A stretch of 64,000 bases of DNA from Mycolicibacterium sp. CBMA 234 (lineage in GTDB: Bacteria > Actinomycetota > Actinomycetes > Mycobacteriales > Mycobacteriaceae): positions 61,904 to 125,903 of the forward strand of contig NZ_MPKW01000015.1 of the NCBI RefSeq assembly GCF_009729415.1. The letters run 5' to 3'. Position 1 is the first letter of the stretch, and every line of letters begins with the position of its first letter. This document shows positions 18,453-26,542 of the stretch, one piece after another. The notes beneath the pieces are model-generated. The model saw only the letters and a list, made by a program, of their open reading frames with translations, ran no database searches and was not told the DNA's origin. The position numbers and the translations under genes are program-made.

Positions 18453-19064
18453 ATGCCGGCCACCCGAGCCCCCAAGCGTGCCGCGGGTCGCTGGAATCCG
18501 ACGTTGGAGGGCACCATCCTCGACGCGACGCTGGCAGCTGTCGCCGAGTTGGGCTACGACCGGATGACGATGGACGATCTGGCCACGCGTGCCGGCGTCG
18601 GGAAGGCCGCGATCTACCGGCGCTGGTCATCGAAGGGCGAGGTGGTCGCTGAAGCCATCGCGCACTGGAGACGTTCACTCGGGCCGGCACCTGCGCCCGA
18701 TACCGGCACGCTGCGCGGCGACCTGGACGCCCTTGTCGACGCCGTTCCCGAGTACAGCGCCAAGGAAATTGACATGTTTCGCGTGGTGATCGGGGTGGCG
18801 ACAGCGGCAATGCGCGACCCCGTGCTGGCGGCCGCGCTCGACGACCTGGTGCTGAGCGTGCCGCGCCAGGTGCTGCGCTCAGTCCTGGATCGCGCCGTCA
18901 CCCGCGGCGAGATCTCAGCCGCGCGCGACCTGGCGCTGCTGCCCGACACCGTCCTCGGGCTCAACATCCTGCGGATGATCTCCGGGCGGCCCGTCGACCG
19001 CATCTACGTCCGGCGGGTGTTGGACGACGTGGTCCTGCCGCTGGCCACCACGCCACCGGCCTAA
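18453..19064 (+). CDS. TetR/AcrR family transcriptional regulator
   Basis: A 203-aa TetR repressor. The helix-turn-helix reads TLAAVAELGYDRMTMDDLAT, then RAGVGKAAIYRRWSSKGEVV. ATG 18453 follows a GAGGAG ribosome binding site; the TTG at 18450 is too close to it. The matching palindromes in its own promoter and in that of the downstream FAD monooxygenase indicate that it regulates both. Confidence 0.93.
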   Translation: MPATRAPKRAAGRWNPTLEGTILDATLAAVAELGYDRMTMDDLATRAGVGKAAIYRRWSSKGEVVAEAIAHWRRSLGPAPAPDTGTLRGDLDALVDAVPEYSAKEIDMFRVVIGVATAAMRDPVLAAALDDLVLSVPRQVLRSVLDRAVTRGEISAARDLALLPDTVLGLNILRMISGRPVDRIYVRRVLDDVVLPLATTPPA

Positions 19065-19102
19065 CAGCCAGGGGTTGCACGAGACGGGGAACCGTGTCAC
19101 CG

Positions 19103-19130
19103 TTGAATGGAACTAATAAGTTCCATTCAA
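19103..19130. promoter_or_regulatory. TetR operator 2 upstream of FAD monooxygenase
   Basis: Perfect inverted repeat with 12-bp arms TTGAATGGAACT and AGTTCCATTCAA and a 4-bp spacer, 14 bp before the monooxygenase ATG. It includes the same GGAAC-N6-GTTCC core as the site at 18417-18434. Confidence 0.8.
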
Positions 19131-19144
19131 GTTCGGGAGGTCAC

Positions 19145-20701
19145 ATGGCTACCCAACACACGCCCGTCCTGATCGTCGGCGCAGGCGCGGCGGGACTCGC
19201 TACCGCCGCACTGCTGGACAAGCACGGCGTCAAGTCGCTCGTGGTCGAGAAACGCCAGGAAGTCTTCCGCTACCCCAAGGCCCGCAACCTGAGTTTCCGC
19301 ACCTTGGAGATCCTGCGTGGGCTGGGCCTGTCCCGCGAGGTGCACGCCGTCGGGGCCGATACCCCAGACATGGTGGTCAAACCGGCGCTCAACAGCGCCG
19401 AGGAGTTGCCCGCCATCGACCTCGGCGCCCTCTTCGCAGGCTTGGACGAACTCAGCCCCGAACCCGTGATCCAGTACTGCCCGCAGAGCCGGCTGGAGCC
19501 AATGCTGGTGCACCACATCAGAACTAGGGGCGGCGAAGTGCGGTATGGCATCGAGTTGGTGTCCGTCGATCAGGACGCGTCCGGCGTCAACGCAGTGCTG
19601 CGCGAGATCGGTTCCAGCGAAACCACCTCGGTCCGCAGCGAGTACCTGGTGGCCGCCGACGGCGTGCACAGCCGCATCCGCGGAGGCCTCGGCATCGGCA
19701 CCTCGGGTCTCGACGTAGTGCCCATATACGTGGTGTTCGTCTACTTTCGCGGCCCTTGGCAGCGATTCGTTTCGCACCTGGGTGACGGCGCCAGCGTCCA
19801 GGTGAAAAACCCTGACGTGGACGGGATTTTCGTGCCGTCCGACGGCGATCTGTGCGTCTTCATCACCACCTACTTTCCGCAGCGCGGGCAGTCCGCAGAC
19901 CAGTTCACCGAGCAACGCTGCCGCGAGCTGATCCTGGCCGCGGTGGGTGAGCCCATCGACATCGAGATCATCGACATCGCACCCTGGCAGCCACACCAAC
20001 GTGTCGCCGACACCTTCACCTGCGGACGCACGTTCCTCGTCGGCGATTCTGCGCACGCGATGCCGCCGTTCCGGGCCGGCGGTGCCAACGTCGCGATTCA
20101 GAGCGCCGACAATCTGGCGTGGAAGCTGGCCGCGGTGCTCCGTGGCCGGGCTGGGCCCGGACTGTTGGCGAGCTACCACGACGAACGGCATCCAGTCGGG
20201 GCGTTCAGCAGCCGGCAGTCGATGACCGGGCCGGTGCTCAAACTCCTCGATATGGACGCTGAGCTGGAGGCCGACGAGGAAGAACCGATGTTTGCGCTGC
20301 TGGCGGGCTATCAATACCGGTCCGCTGCCGTCATCTCCGACACCGCACCCACCCGCGCACCGCTAGACCTGGTCACCGAATTGCGCGGCCAGCCGGGCAC
20401 TCGGGTACCGCACGTGTGGCTGCAGGACGGGCGGGTCTCCACCCTCGATCTCGTCGGCACCGGATTCACGCTGTTGACGACCGAGGACACCGACGCCTGG
20501 TCCGGTGCCGCATCGAATGATGTTGCAGTGCACGTGATTTCGGCGGCTGACCAGAAAGCGTGGCTCACCGCGACCGATCTGCAGCCCGACGGCGCTCTGC
20601 TGATTCGACCCGATGCCTTCATCGCCTGGCGTGCCGAGAGGCTGCCGGCTGATCCAACCGGCGAGCTCAGGCGGGTGCTGCGAACCCTGATCGACGGCTA
20701 A
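19145..20701 (+). CDS. FAD-dependent aromatic-ring hydroxylase-type monooxygenase
   Basis: A 518-aa group A flavoprotein monooxygenase. The N-terminal dinucleotide fold is VLIVGAGAAGLATAALL, the central DG motif is YLVAADGVHSRIRGGLGI, and the second FAD motif is FLVGDSAHAMPPFRAGGANV. This matches the PheA/TfdB/UbiH-type hydroxylases that insert one oxygen into an aromatic or polyketide-like substrate using NAD(P)H. ATG 19145 is chosen because of the GGGAGG site; upstream codons overlap the palindrome. It is controlled by the preceding TetR gene. The substrate is unknown. Confidence 0.92.
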   Translation: MATQHTPVLIVGAGAAGLATAALLDKHGVKSLVVEKRQEVFRYPKARNLSFRTLEILRGLGLSREVHAVGADTPDMVVKPALNSAEELPAIDLGALFAGLDELSPEPVIQYCPQSRLEPMLVHHIRTRGGEVRYGIELVSVDQDASGVNAVLREIGSSETTSVRSEYLVAADGVHSRIRGGLGIGTSGLDVVPIYVVFVYFRGPWQRFVSHLGDGASVQVKNPDVDGIFVPSDGDLCVFITTYFPQRGQSADQFTEQRCRELILAAVGEPIDIEIIDIAPWQPHQRVADTFTCGRTFLVGDSAHAMPPFRAGGANVAIQSADNLAWKLAAVLRGRAGPGLLASYHDERHPVGAFSSRQSMTGPVLKLLDMDAELEADEEEPMFALLAGYQYRSAAVISDTAPTRAPLDLVTELRGQPGTRVPHVWLQDGRVSTLDLVGTGFTLLTTEDTDAWSGAASNDVAVHVISAADQKAWLTATDLQPDGALLIRPDAFIAWRAERLPADPTGELRRVLRTLIDG

Positions 20702-20721
20702 CTTCCCTCGACGCCGCCCAT

Positions 20722-20741
20722 CGGTAAGCGTAGAGTTACCG
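20722..20741. promoter_or_regulatory. ArsR operator
   Basis: CGGTAA-N8-TTACCG, a perfect inverted repeat directly before the ArsR start codon. Confidence 0.65.
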
Positions 20742-20744
20742 TTC

Positions 20745-21065
20745 GTGATGACTTACCCATCGGCAGATCCGTGGGCCGCTCTCGCTGACGGCTCGCGCCG
20801 GGCCATCGTCAAGCGGTTGGCCGCAGGGCCGCTGGCGGTGGGCGAGTTGGCGCGCGAACTCCCGATCAGCCGGCCAGCGGTCTCGCAGCACCTCAAAGTG
20901 CTCAAATGCGCTGGGCTGGTGCGTGATCGAGCGGTCGGGACGCGACGCCTCTATCACGTCGACCCTCAGGGCATCGCCGCACTCCGGGCCGAATTGGACG
21001 TCTTCTGGGACCAGGCGCTGGACGCGTACAAGGTCATCGTCGAGCAGGAGGAGCAACCGAAGTGA
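20745..21065 (+). CDS. ArsR family transcriptional regulator
   Basis: A 106-aa winged-helix repressor of the ArsR/SmtB fold, with LAARELPISRPAVSQHLKVL-like features: the sequence reads ARELPISRPAVSQHLKVLKC and then GLVRDRAVGTRRLYHVD. No metal-binding cysteine pair is evident (single Cys in KCAGLV), so it is probably the non-metal subtype that accompanies SRPBCC proteins. It starts at GTG 20745 or ATG 20748 without a clear ribosome binding site, possibly leaderless. Its stop overlaps the SRPBCC gene start, making an operon. Confidence 0.92.
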   Translation: MMTYPSADPWAALADGSRRAIVKRLAAGPLAVGELARELPISRPAVSQHLKVLKCAGLVRDRAVGTRRLYHVDPQGIAALRAELDVFWDQALDAYKVIVEQEEQPK

Positions 21066-21550
21066 TGCCGACCGAGGTCGAACCCATCCGCAAGAGCGTC
21101 GTCGTCAACGCACCGATTGACCGGGCATTCGCCATCTTCGTCGACCGGTTCGACGCCATCAAACCCCGCGAACACAACCTGCTCTCGGCCCCCATCACGC
21201 AAACGGTGTTCGAGCCGCACGTCGGTGGCCACATCTACGACGTCGGGGCCGACGGCAGTCGCTGTGAGTGGGCACGCGTCCTGGTCTACGAACCGCCGAA
21301 TCGCGTTGTCTTCTCATGGGATATCGGCCCCACCTGGCAGATTGAATCCGACCCGAGCCGAACCAGTGAGGTCGAGGTCCGATTCACTCCCGAAGGCGCC
21401 GACGCCACTCGCGTCGAGCTCGAACACCGGCACCTTGAGCGGCACGGTGACGGCTGGCCGTCGGTGGCGGACGGGGTCGGCGGTGACGCCGGATGGCCGC
21501 TGTACTTTGCGCGCTACCGTGACGTCGTCGCACAGGACGCAGCGCGATGA
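21062..21550 (+). CDS. SRPBCC (AHA1/START-like) domain protein
   Basis: A 162-aa protein of the SRPBCC superfamily, with KSVVVNAPIDRAFAIFVDRF, then VGGHIYDVGADGSRCEWARV and YEPPNRVVFSWDIGP. These form a hydrophobic-ligand cavity; partners of ArsR regulators are common in actinobacteria but their ligands are unknown. GTG 21062 has an AGGAGGAG site 8 bases upstream and overlaps the ArsR stop; ATG 21065 is the alternative. Its own stop overlaps the next gene (ATGA). Confidence 0.9.
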   Translation: MMPTEVEPIRKSVVVNAPIDRAFAIFVDRFDAIKPREHNLLSAPITQTVFEPHVGGHIYDVGADGSRCEWARVLVYEPPNRVVFSWDIGPTWQIESDPSRTSEVEVRFTPEGADATRVELEHRHLERHGDGWPSVADGVGGDAGWPLYFARYRDVVAQDAAR

Positions 21551-22173
21551 GCGCCGGCGAACCGTCGCTCATGGATCTCGCTCAACAGGAGCGCTCCGAC
21601 CTTGCTGAATTCCTGGCCACGCTGACTCCCGAAGACTGGCGCACCGAGTCACTGTGCGCCGGCTGGACAGTGAAAGACGTTGTCGCGCACGTGATCAGCT
21701 ACGACACTCTCGGTATCGCCGGCTTGCTCAAGCGCTTCGCGAAGGGTCGGGTGGTGCGCGCCAACGAGGTCGGGGTCGCCGAGTACACCACGATGTCCAC
21801 GGATGAGCTGCTCGCGTTCTTCAACCAACATCTTCGCCCCAGCGGCCTGACCGCAGGATTCGGCGGCATGATCGGTTTGGTCGACGGCACCATTCACCAC
21901 CAGGACATCCGCCGGGCCCTCAGCCGTCCCAGAATCGTTCCCGTAGAGCGCCTGCGCCGCATCCTGCCGCTGATCCCCGGTAATCCACGCCTCGGAGCGG
22001 GGCGGCGCATCAGAGGACTTCGCTTGCGGGCCAACGACATCGACTGGCAGCACGGCGACGGACCCGACGTCACCGGCACCGGCGAAGCTCTGATGCTGGC
22101 CATGTCCGGCCGCAGGCAAGCCGCCGAAGAACTCGCCGGCCCCGGCGTCGGCACTTTGCTCAGCCGCCTCTGA
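21547..22173 (+). CDS. Maleylpyruvate isomerase/mycothiol-dependent (MDMPI/DinB fold) protein
   Basis: A 208-aa protein with the N-terminal MDMPI helical-bundle signature: LAQQERSDLAEFLATLTPED, LCAGWTVKDVVAHVISYD and VDGTIHHQDIRRAL. The histidines of VAHV and IHHQDI fit the metal-binding triad of the DinB/MDMPI fold. Some family members are mycothiol-dependent isomerases or transferases; the substrate here is unknown. It is the third gene of the ArsR-SRPBCC operon, coupled by ATGA. Confidence 0.85.
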   Translation: MSAGEPSLMDLAQQERSDLAEFLATLTPEDWRTESLCAGWTVKDVVAHVISYDTLGIAGLLKRFAKGRVVRANEVGVAEYTTMSTDELLAFFNQHLRPSGLTAGFGGMIGLVDGTIHHQDIRRALSRPRIVPVERLRRILPLIPGNPRLGAGRRIRGLRLRANDIDWQHGDGPDVTGTGEALMLAMSGRRQAAEELAGPGVGTLLSRL

Positions 22174-22273
22174 CCTCGATCCTGCCAACGGTGGTAAACA
22201 TTGCGCCACCTGGGATGACGCTGCACTGGCAGCCCGTTATGTCTGCCAGAACCGCAGCACAGGAGGCAATGAA

Positions 22274-22489
22274 ATGAAGAACATCACTTTCGCCGGATTG
22301 GTCTCGGGCGCACTGGCCGTAGCCGCCATCGGCCTGGCTACCCCAGCGTTGGCAGATAACAGCGGCACCGTGGCGCTGCCGGGTCCCGTGCCGGTGTACC
22401 CGCAGAACGCCGTCTTGGGCGGCGCTAACCCTTACGTTCCCTTCGGCACCAATCCGTCTGTGCCGTACGGAGTTTGGGGCCAGAACTGA
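22274..22489 (+). CDS. Small secreted protein
   Basis: A 71-aa protein with a clear signal peptide (MKNITFAGLVSGALAVAAIG, cleavage near PALADN). The short mature part is rich in Pro, Gly, Val and Asn (VPVYPQNAVLGGANPYVPFG). An AGGAGG-type site (CAGGAGGCAATGAA) sits just before ATG 22274. A very strong hairpin follows the stop codon. Function unknown. Confidence 0.8.
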   Translation: MKNITFAGLVSGALAVAAIGLATPALADNSGTVALPGPVPVYPQNAVLGGANPYVPFGTNPSVPYGVWGQN

Positions 22490-22495
22490 CCGCCA

Positions 22496-22544
22496 CTTTG
22501 GGGCGGCAATCATGTTGAATGTCAACGTGATTGCCGCCCCAAAG
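22496..22544 (+). terminator. Long hairpin after the small secreted protein gene
   Basis: The arms 22496-22518 and 22522-22544 pair over 23 bases with one G-U wobble and a 3-base loop. The outer 17 bp (CTTTGGGGCGGCAATCA) are perfect. There is no U-rich tail, so it may act as a tail-less mycobacterial terminator or an mRNA-stabilising hairpin. Confidence 0.65.
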
Positions 22545-22551
22545 CACTATC

Positions 22552-23082
22552 ATGGCCGGCATGCCCATTCGTCCGCATCGGCTCGCCTGGCAGGTCGCGG
22601 CAGTGTCGCTACTCGCGGCCTGTGGCTCGAATACGTCTGCGACACCGTCAACAAGCACGCCCAGCCCACCGCCAACCACCACGTCCGACACCCCAGCGCC
22701 GGCACCGCGCCCGATCGTGCCCATCGTGCCCCCGGCCCATCAAGCCAAGTGGGTCGACCTGCAGGTCGGCGACTGCCTCAGCACCCCGCCGCCGAGCGAT
22801 CCCAGCGTGGTCGACGTGACCCTGGTCGCCTGCTCGGCGCCCCACATTGCCGAGGTGTTCCTGCGCGCCAACGTCGCGGTCAATGACGCAATTGCCGGTG
22901 TCGCCGATCAGCGGTGCGCAGCAGGCCTGGCCACGTACACCAGCCAGGCCGCCCGCTACACCTCGAGCTATCTGATCGACTCGAACATGGACCGCACCGG
23001 GCACACGCCACTGCCCAGCACCGTCATCTGCGTGCTGCAGTCGGCCGCCGGCGTGTCGTTGACGGGCTCCGCTAAGACTTAG
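22552..23082 (+). CDS. Lipoprotein, possible septum-formation-like domain
   Basis: A 176-aa protein with a lipoprotein signal peptide: the lipobox LLAAC lies in VAAVSLLAACGSNT. A Pro/Thr/Ser-rich linker follows, then a domain with WVDLQVGDCLSTPPPSDPSV, VTLVACSAPHIAEVFLRANV and DQRCAAGL. The four cysteines and the GDC...C..PH pattern resemble the actinobacterial septum-formation-like/DUF4190-associated extracellular domain. ATG 22552 or 22561 may be the start. The gene ends overlapping the convergent lipoprotein gene by 11 bp. Confidence 0.75.
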   Translation: MAGMPIRPHRLAWQVAAVSLLAACGSNTSATPSTSTPSPPPTTTSDTPAPAPRPIVPIVPPAHQAKWVDLQVGDCLSTPPPSDPSVVDVTLVACSAPHIAEVFLRANVAVNDAIAGVADQRCAAGLATYTSQAARYTSSYLIDSNMDRTGHTPLPSTVICVLQSAAGVSLTGSAKT

Positions 23083-24286
23083 CGGTCAACAGAATGTATT
23101 GGGCGGCAACCTGTTCGTGGACATCGTTCACGTCGGTACCGCGCGCTTCGACCACGTAGTTGCCCGCCGGAGCGGTGCAGTAGAACTGCTGCGGGTTGGC
23201 CAACAGAATGCACCGACTCAGCGGTAGCGCCGGCACCGGATCGGCAGCCTTCGTCCCGTCGACCGACACCTCTTTACCGAAGGCATTCGCGACGTTCACC
23301 GCCGACGCCGGGTCCTTCGACTGGTACACACTGGTCTTCCCGCGCACGTAGCCCGTGACCCCGTTGTCCTGGAACACCCGCGTCGAGGAGCTGGGGTTGC
23401 TTTGGAAATGCAATGCCCCCGTACCTGAGTACACCGCGTTCTGCGCAGAGGTCGCGGAGTCCACCAGCAAGGTCAACGCCAACAACCCTGTCGGATCGAT
23501 CTGCGCCGCAGTCGGCGGCATGGCCGGTTTAAAGGGTTCGATGGCGTCGATCTGCGCTCGTATCGTTTTGTCCACCAAAGCGATAGCCGGATCCGGCCCA
23601 TCGGGCGATTGCGCGAGCTGCATGAAAACGTACGGCCCATGCGCGGTGAAGGACCGGACGGTGGTCAGCTTCACGCCGCGCGCATCGATGTCATAGACCG
23701 ATGCCAGCGCGTCCGGATGCCCCGGGACCGCAACGGTTTTCGGTGCCGCGCCGCGAATATTGAGCTGCATCTCAGCGGCGTTCATGTCCGTCACCGCGGC
23801 AGTGGCATCGGCCGGTTCAGCGAAACGCAATACGGTGTTGAACAACACGGCCTTCGCCGCGGATTGCCGCACCGAACCGAATCCGTCGATGAGGTTGTGT
23901 TTCGCGGCGGCGTCGGCCATGTTCTGCGGCCCGAACTGCGCCAGCACGTTCGGCTGGTCGATCACGTAATACGTTGCCAGATAAGGCTCGGTGAGCGTGC
24001 TGTCAACGGCCCACGGCCCCACCACATAGCCGGCCAGCTGTTGGGCTTCGACCCGGGCGCCGACTTCCGGCGTGGTCGCCGTGCCGTAGGGCGGGTGCGG
24101 CGTCGTCGGATATTTCCCGGGCTTCAGCTGCGCCGGAGCGACGATCGCCGGCGGCGGCGTCGTAGTGCTGGAGGTCGCCGGTTTGGCAGACGACGAGGTC
24201 GGACCCGACTGCTCGGTGCCGCCTCCACAACCGGCGACCAGCACCACCGCCGCAACTGTCGCTCCGCAGTTGACCAGACCTCGCAT
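23072..24286 (-). CDS. Mycobacterial lipoprotein (DUF7373-like)
   Basis: A 404-aa lipoprotein. ATG 24286 (MRGLVNCGATVAAVVLVAGC) is preceded by GGGAGG, and the lipobox VAGC is followed by a Gly/Thr/Ser-rich spacer. The body contains PPYGTATTPEVGARVEAQQL, LNIRGAAPKTVAVPGHPDAL and a C-terminal YVRGKTSVYQSKDPASAVNV. It resembles a mycobacterial lipoprotein family named DUF7373 in current annotation; I am moderately sure of the family and its role is unknown. Confidence 0.75.
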   Translation of the reverse strand: MRGLVNCGATVAAVVLVAGCGGGTEQSGPTSSSAKPATSSTTTPPPAIVAPAQLKPGKYPTTPHPPYGTATTPEVGARVEAQQLAGYVVGPWAVDSTLTEPYLATYYVIDQPNVLAQFGPQNMADAAAKHNLIDGFGSVRQSAAKAVLFNTVLRFAEPADATAAVTDMNAAEMQLNIRGAAPKTVAVPGHPDALASVYDIDARGVKLTTVRSFTAHGPYVFMQLAQSPDGPDPAIALVDKTIRAQIDAIEPFKPAMPPTAAQIDPTGLLALTLLVDSATSAQNAVYSGTGALHFQSNPSSSTRVFQDNGVTGYVRGKTSVYQSKDPASAVNVANAFGKEVSVDGTKAADPVPALPLSRCILLANPQQFYCTAPAGNYVVEARGTDVNDVHEQVAAQYILLTAKS

Positions 24287-24376
24287 GCATTCCTCCCTTA
24301 CGCCAATTCCTTCAGTGCACCTGGCAGTGTGCTGCAAGCCAGTATTGCCGGGGCTGGTCGCGCATAGGCTTCTTTG

Positions 24377-25138
24377 ATGTCTTGGCTTGGCATCTGGTGG
24401 CACGACGAGGTGGTCTACGGCTACAAGGGCCCATTGTTATTGAGCTTCACCGCCTTCGTCATCACCTTCGTCGCGACCCGCACCATCACCCGGCTGATCC
24501 GGGCCGGCAAGGGCCCCTTCCACGACATCGACAACGGTGGCGTGCACATGCATCACTCGACGCCCGGTGTGCTGATCCTGATCCTCGGCGCATTCATGGC
24601 AGTCGGCTCCCCGCCGCTGTCGGTGTGGACCTACGTCTCCGGCGTGCTCGTCGGCATCGGTGCGTCGCTGGTACTCGACGAGTTCGCGATGCTCTTCCGG
24701 CTGCAGGACGTCTACTGGTCGCAGGAAGGCCAGTTGTCGCTCAACGTGGTGACGTTGGCTGCGGGCTGCGTGGGCCTGGCCGCGGTCGGCGTCTCTCCGG
24801 TGAAGCTGGACCGACTGGCCGAGAGCTCTAACGCGGCCCGGCTGGTCGCAACAGTTTGGCTCGTCTCCCACCTGACCCTGGTGGTGATCACGGCGCTCAA
24901 AGGCAAGTACCCGATGGCGTTGTTCGGCTTGTTCGTCGCCCCGATCACCTGGTTCGGCGCGATCCGGCTGGCTCGACCGACGTCTCCGTGGGCCCGTCGG
25001 CGTTACTCGGGCGCCAAGCTGGAACGCGCCAAGCAGCGCGCTGCGGCATTCGACGAACGCTGGGGACCGGTCCGGCGGCACTGGGACGACTTCATCGGCG
25101 GCACCCCCGTCAGCCCTACTCCCCCGTCGGCGTCGTAA
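24377..25138 (+). CDS. Conserved integral membrane protein
   Basis: A 253-aa protein with about six predicted membrane segments (for example PLLLSFTAFVITFVATRTIT, GVLILILGAFMAVGSPPLSV and LALFGLFVAPITWFG-type stretches) and a basic cytoplasmic C-terminus (RRRYSGAKLERAKQRAAAF). The HDIDNGGVHMHHSTPG segment after the first helix is His-rich and could bind a metal. The family is found in mycobacteria without assigned function. It starts at ATG 24377; TTG 24374 is also in frame. Confidence 0.75.
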   Translation: MSWLGIWWHDEVVYGYKGPLLLSFTAFVITFVATRTITRLIRAGKGPFHDIDNGGVHMHHSTPGVLILILGAFMAVGSPPLSVWTYVSGVLVGIGASLVLDEFAMLFRLQDVYWSQEGQLSLNVVTLAAGCVGLAAVGVSPVKLDRLAESSNAARLVATVWLVSHLTLVVITALKGKYPMALFGLFVAPITWFGAIRLARPTSPWARRRYSGAKLERAKQRAAAFDERWGPVRRHWDDFIGGTPVSPTPPSAS

Positions 25139-25149
25139 CGCGTGCAGCT

Positions 25150-25725
25150 TCAGGCAGCGGTGGCACTGAACTGCATGAGGTGACCAACCATCTTGGTACT
25201 CGTATCGACACGAAGCCCAATGCGCTGCCCCTCGGCAGCCAATTCGTCGGGGTTCAACAACCGGAACGGGGACCGGTCCACGCGGTGGATCGCCGTTGAA
25301 ACGGGCGTCCGGGTCAGGTCGTAGCCAACGAACACTCCGCCAGGTTTGAGCACGCGGGCGATCTCAGCGACGGCCAACTCCCACTCGATGACGTGGTGCA
25401 GCATCAAGCAGCTCACCACCGAGTCGAACGAGTCATCCTCGAACGGCAGCCGGGTCGCGTCGGCGCTCCGCACGGTCACGTCGGGGTTGTTCTTCAGCCT
25501 GCGGGTCGCCGCATCCACCATCACCGGGTCCAGGTCGGTCGCGGTGATGGACAGCCCGGGACGGGACTTCGACAACCCCTCAGCGATTGCGCCACCGCCG
25601 GAACCGATTTCGAGAAGCTGGCCCGCCAGTCGATCGGTGGGCAGCATGTCGAGAACTGCACCGGTGGTGATCCGCCACATGGCACCGCAACAAAAAGCCC
25701 GCTCGACTTTGGACATCACCGGCAC
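25150..25725 (-). CDS. Class I SAM-dependent methyltransferase
   Basis: A 191-aa methyltransferase. Motif I is LLEIGSGGGAIAEGL, motif II is ITATDLDPVMVDAA, then DATRLPFEDDSFDSVVSCLM and LHHVIEWELAVAEIARVLKP, GGVFVGYDL. This is the UbiE/Methyltransf_11 type. The acceptor is unknown. The start is GTG 25725, with AGGAG upstream. It may be the last gene of a PadR-AraC-methyltransferase operon (50-bp gap). Confidence 0.9.
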   Translation of the reverse strand: MPVMSKVERAFCCGAMWRITTGAVLDMLPTDRLAGQLLEIGSGGGAIAEGLSKSRPGLSITATDLDPVMVDAATRRLKNNPDVTVRSADATRLPFEDDSFDSVVSCLMLHHVIEWELAVAEIARVLKPGGVFVGYDLTRTPVSTAIHRVDRSPFRLLNPDELAAEGQRIGLRVDTSTKMVGHLMQFSATAA

Positions 25726-25775
25726 GACGCTCTCCTTTTCATAGTGTCCTGGAGAGTATTTCGCCGACCATGCGG

Positions 25776-26534
25776 TTATGGCTTGGACGGATCCGTCGAA
25801 TTACGCAGCGCGCGGGCGATATCCGACGGCGGAGCTCCGGTCATCTCGCGACACACCCGGTTGGCGTGGGACCCGTCCGCGAAGCCCGCCAGATGCGCTG
25901 CGTCGGTGACCTGCTCACCGTCGGCGAGATGCTTCAAACCGGACAGCAGTCTCGCCCACCGGGTAACCGCCGAGAAGGACACCCCCGTCTGCTGACGGCA
26001 CAGACGACCGAGATAGTCGGGCGACATCGCCATCTCACGGGCAACCGAGGCCAGATCCACGGAATCGGTTGTGCGGTTGTAGATCAGGTCCAATGCGCGA
26101 CTCAGCTGTGGGTGCAGTCCGGGCGCTGGCGCAGGGTCGCCGCACAAGCCGTCGATCAGCGTCGCTGCGGCCGACTCCGGATCCGACTCGAGCGCCGTCG
26201 CGACAGCCTGCGCCAGCTGCCGACCGACGGACGGAAACCAGATGCCATCACGGGCCTCACGGAGGCTCTTGGCGTGCAGCGCCACTCCAGGCCAGGTATG
26301 CGGCGCGAGATACAGCGCGCATACCTGGTCACCGGATTCGGATCGCACAGCGTGACCGGTTCCACTGGCTATGACGACCACCCGGCCACTGCGGGGTGCA
26401 TCCGCGTCAGATCTAACGGTCAACGGGCTGGTCAGCCCGACGCCGACCTGCACCGCTGGATGATGGTGAATGTCCAGGTCACCGAACGCGCCGACGACCA
26501 TCATCTGCGCCGGACCCAGCTCCCAGACGGGCAT
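25776..26534 (-). CDS. AraC family transcriptional regulator
   Basis: A 252-aa regulator with an N-terminal cupin-like part (GPAQMMVVGAFGDLDIHHHP) and a C-terminal double helix-turn-helix: VDLASVAREMAMSPDYLGRL, then ADGEQVTDAAHLAGFADGSH, NRVCREMTGAPPSDIARAL. ATG 26534 is nine bases after the PadR stop, which suggests co-transcription; the frame remains open upstream. Confidence 0.88.
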   Translation of the reverse strand: MPVWELGPAQMMVVGAFGDLDIHHHPAVQVGVGLTSPLTVRSDADAPRSGRVVVIASGTGHAVRSESGDQVCALYLAPHTWPGVALHAKSLREARDGIWFPSVGRQLAQAVATALESDPESAAATLIDGLCGDPAPAPGLHPQLSRALDLIYNRTTDSVDLASVAREMAMSPDYLGRLCRQQTGVSFSAVTRWARLLSGLKHLADGEQVTDAAHLAGFADGSHANRVCREMTGAPPSDIARALRNSTDPSKP

Positions 26535-26542
26535 GCCCGATT

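Noticed and set aside
19127..20314. A 395-aa minus-strand open frame opposite the FAD monooxygenase
   Set aside because: Shadow of a clear flavoprotein gene; His/Val/Asp-rich composition typical of antisense frames.
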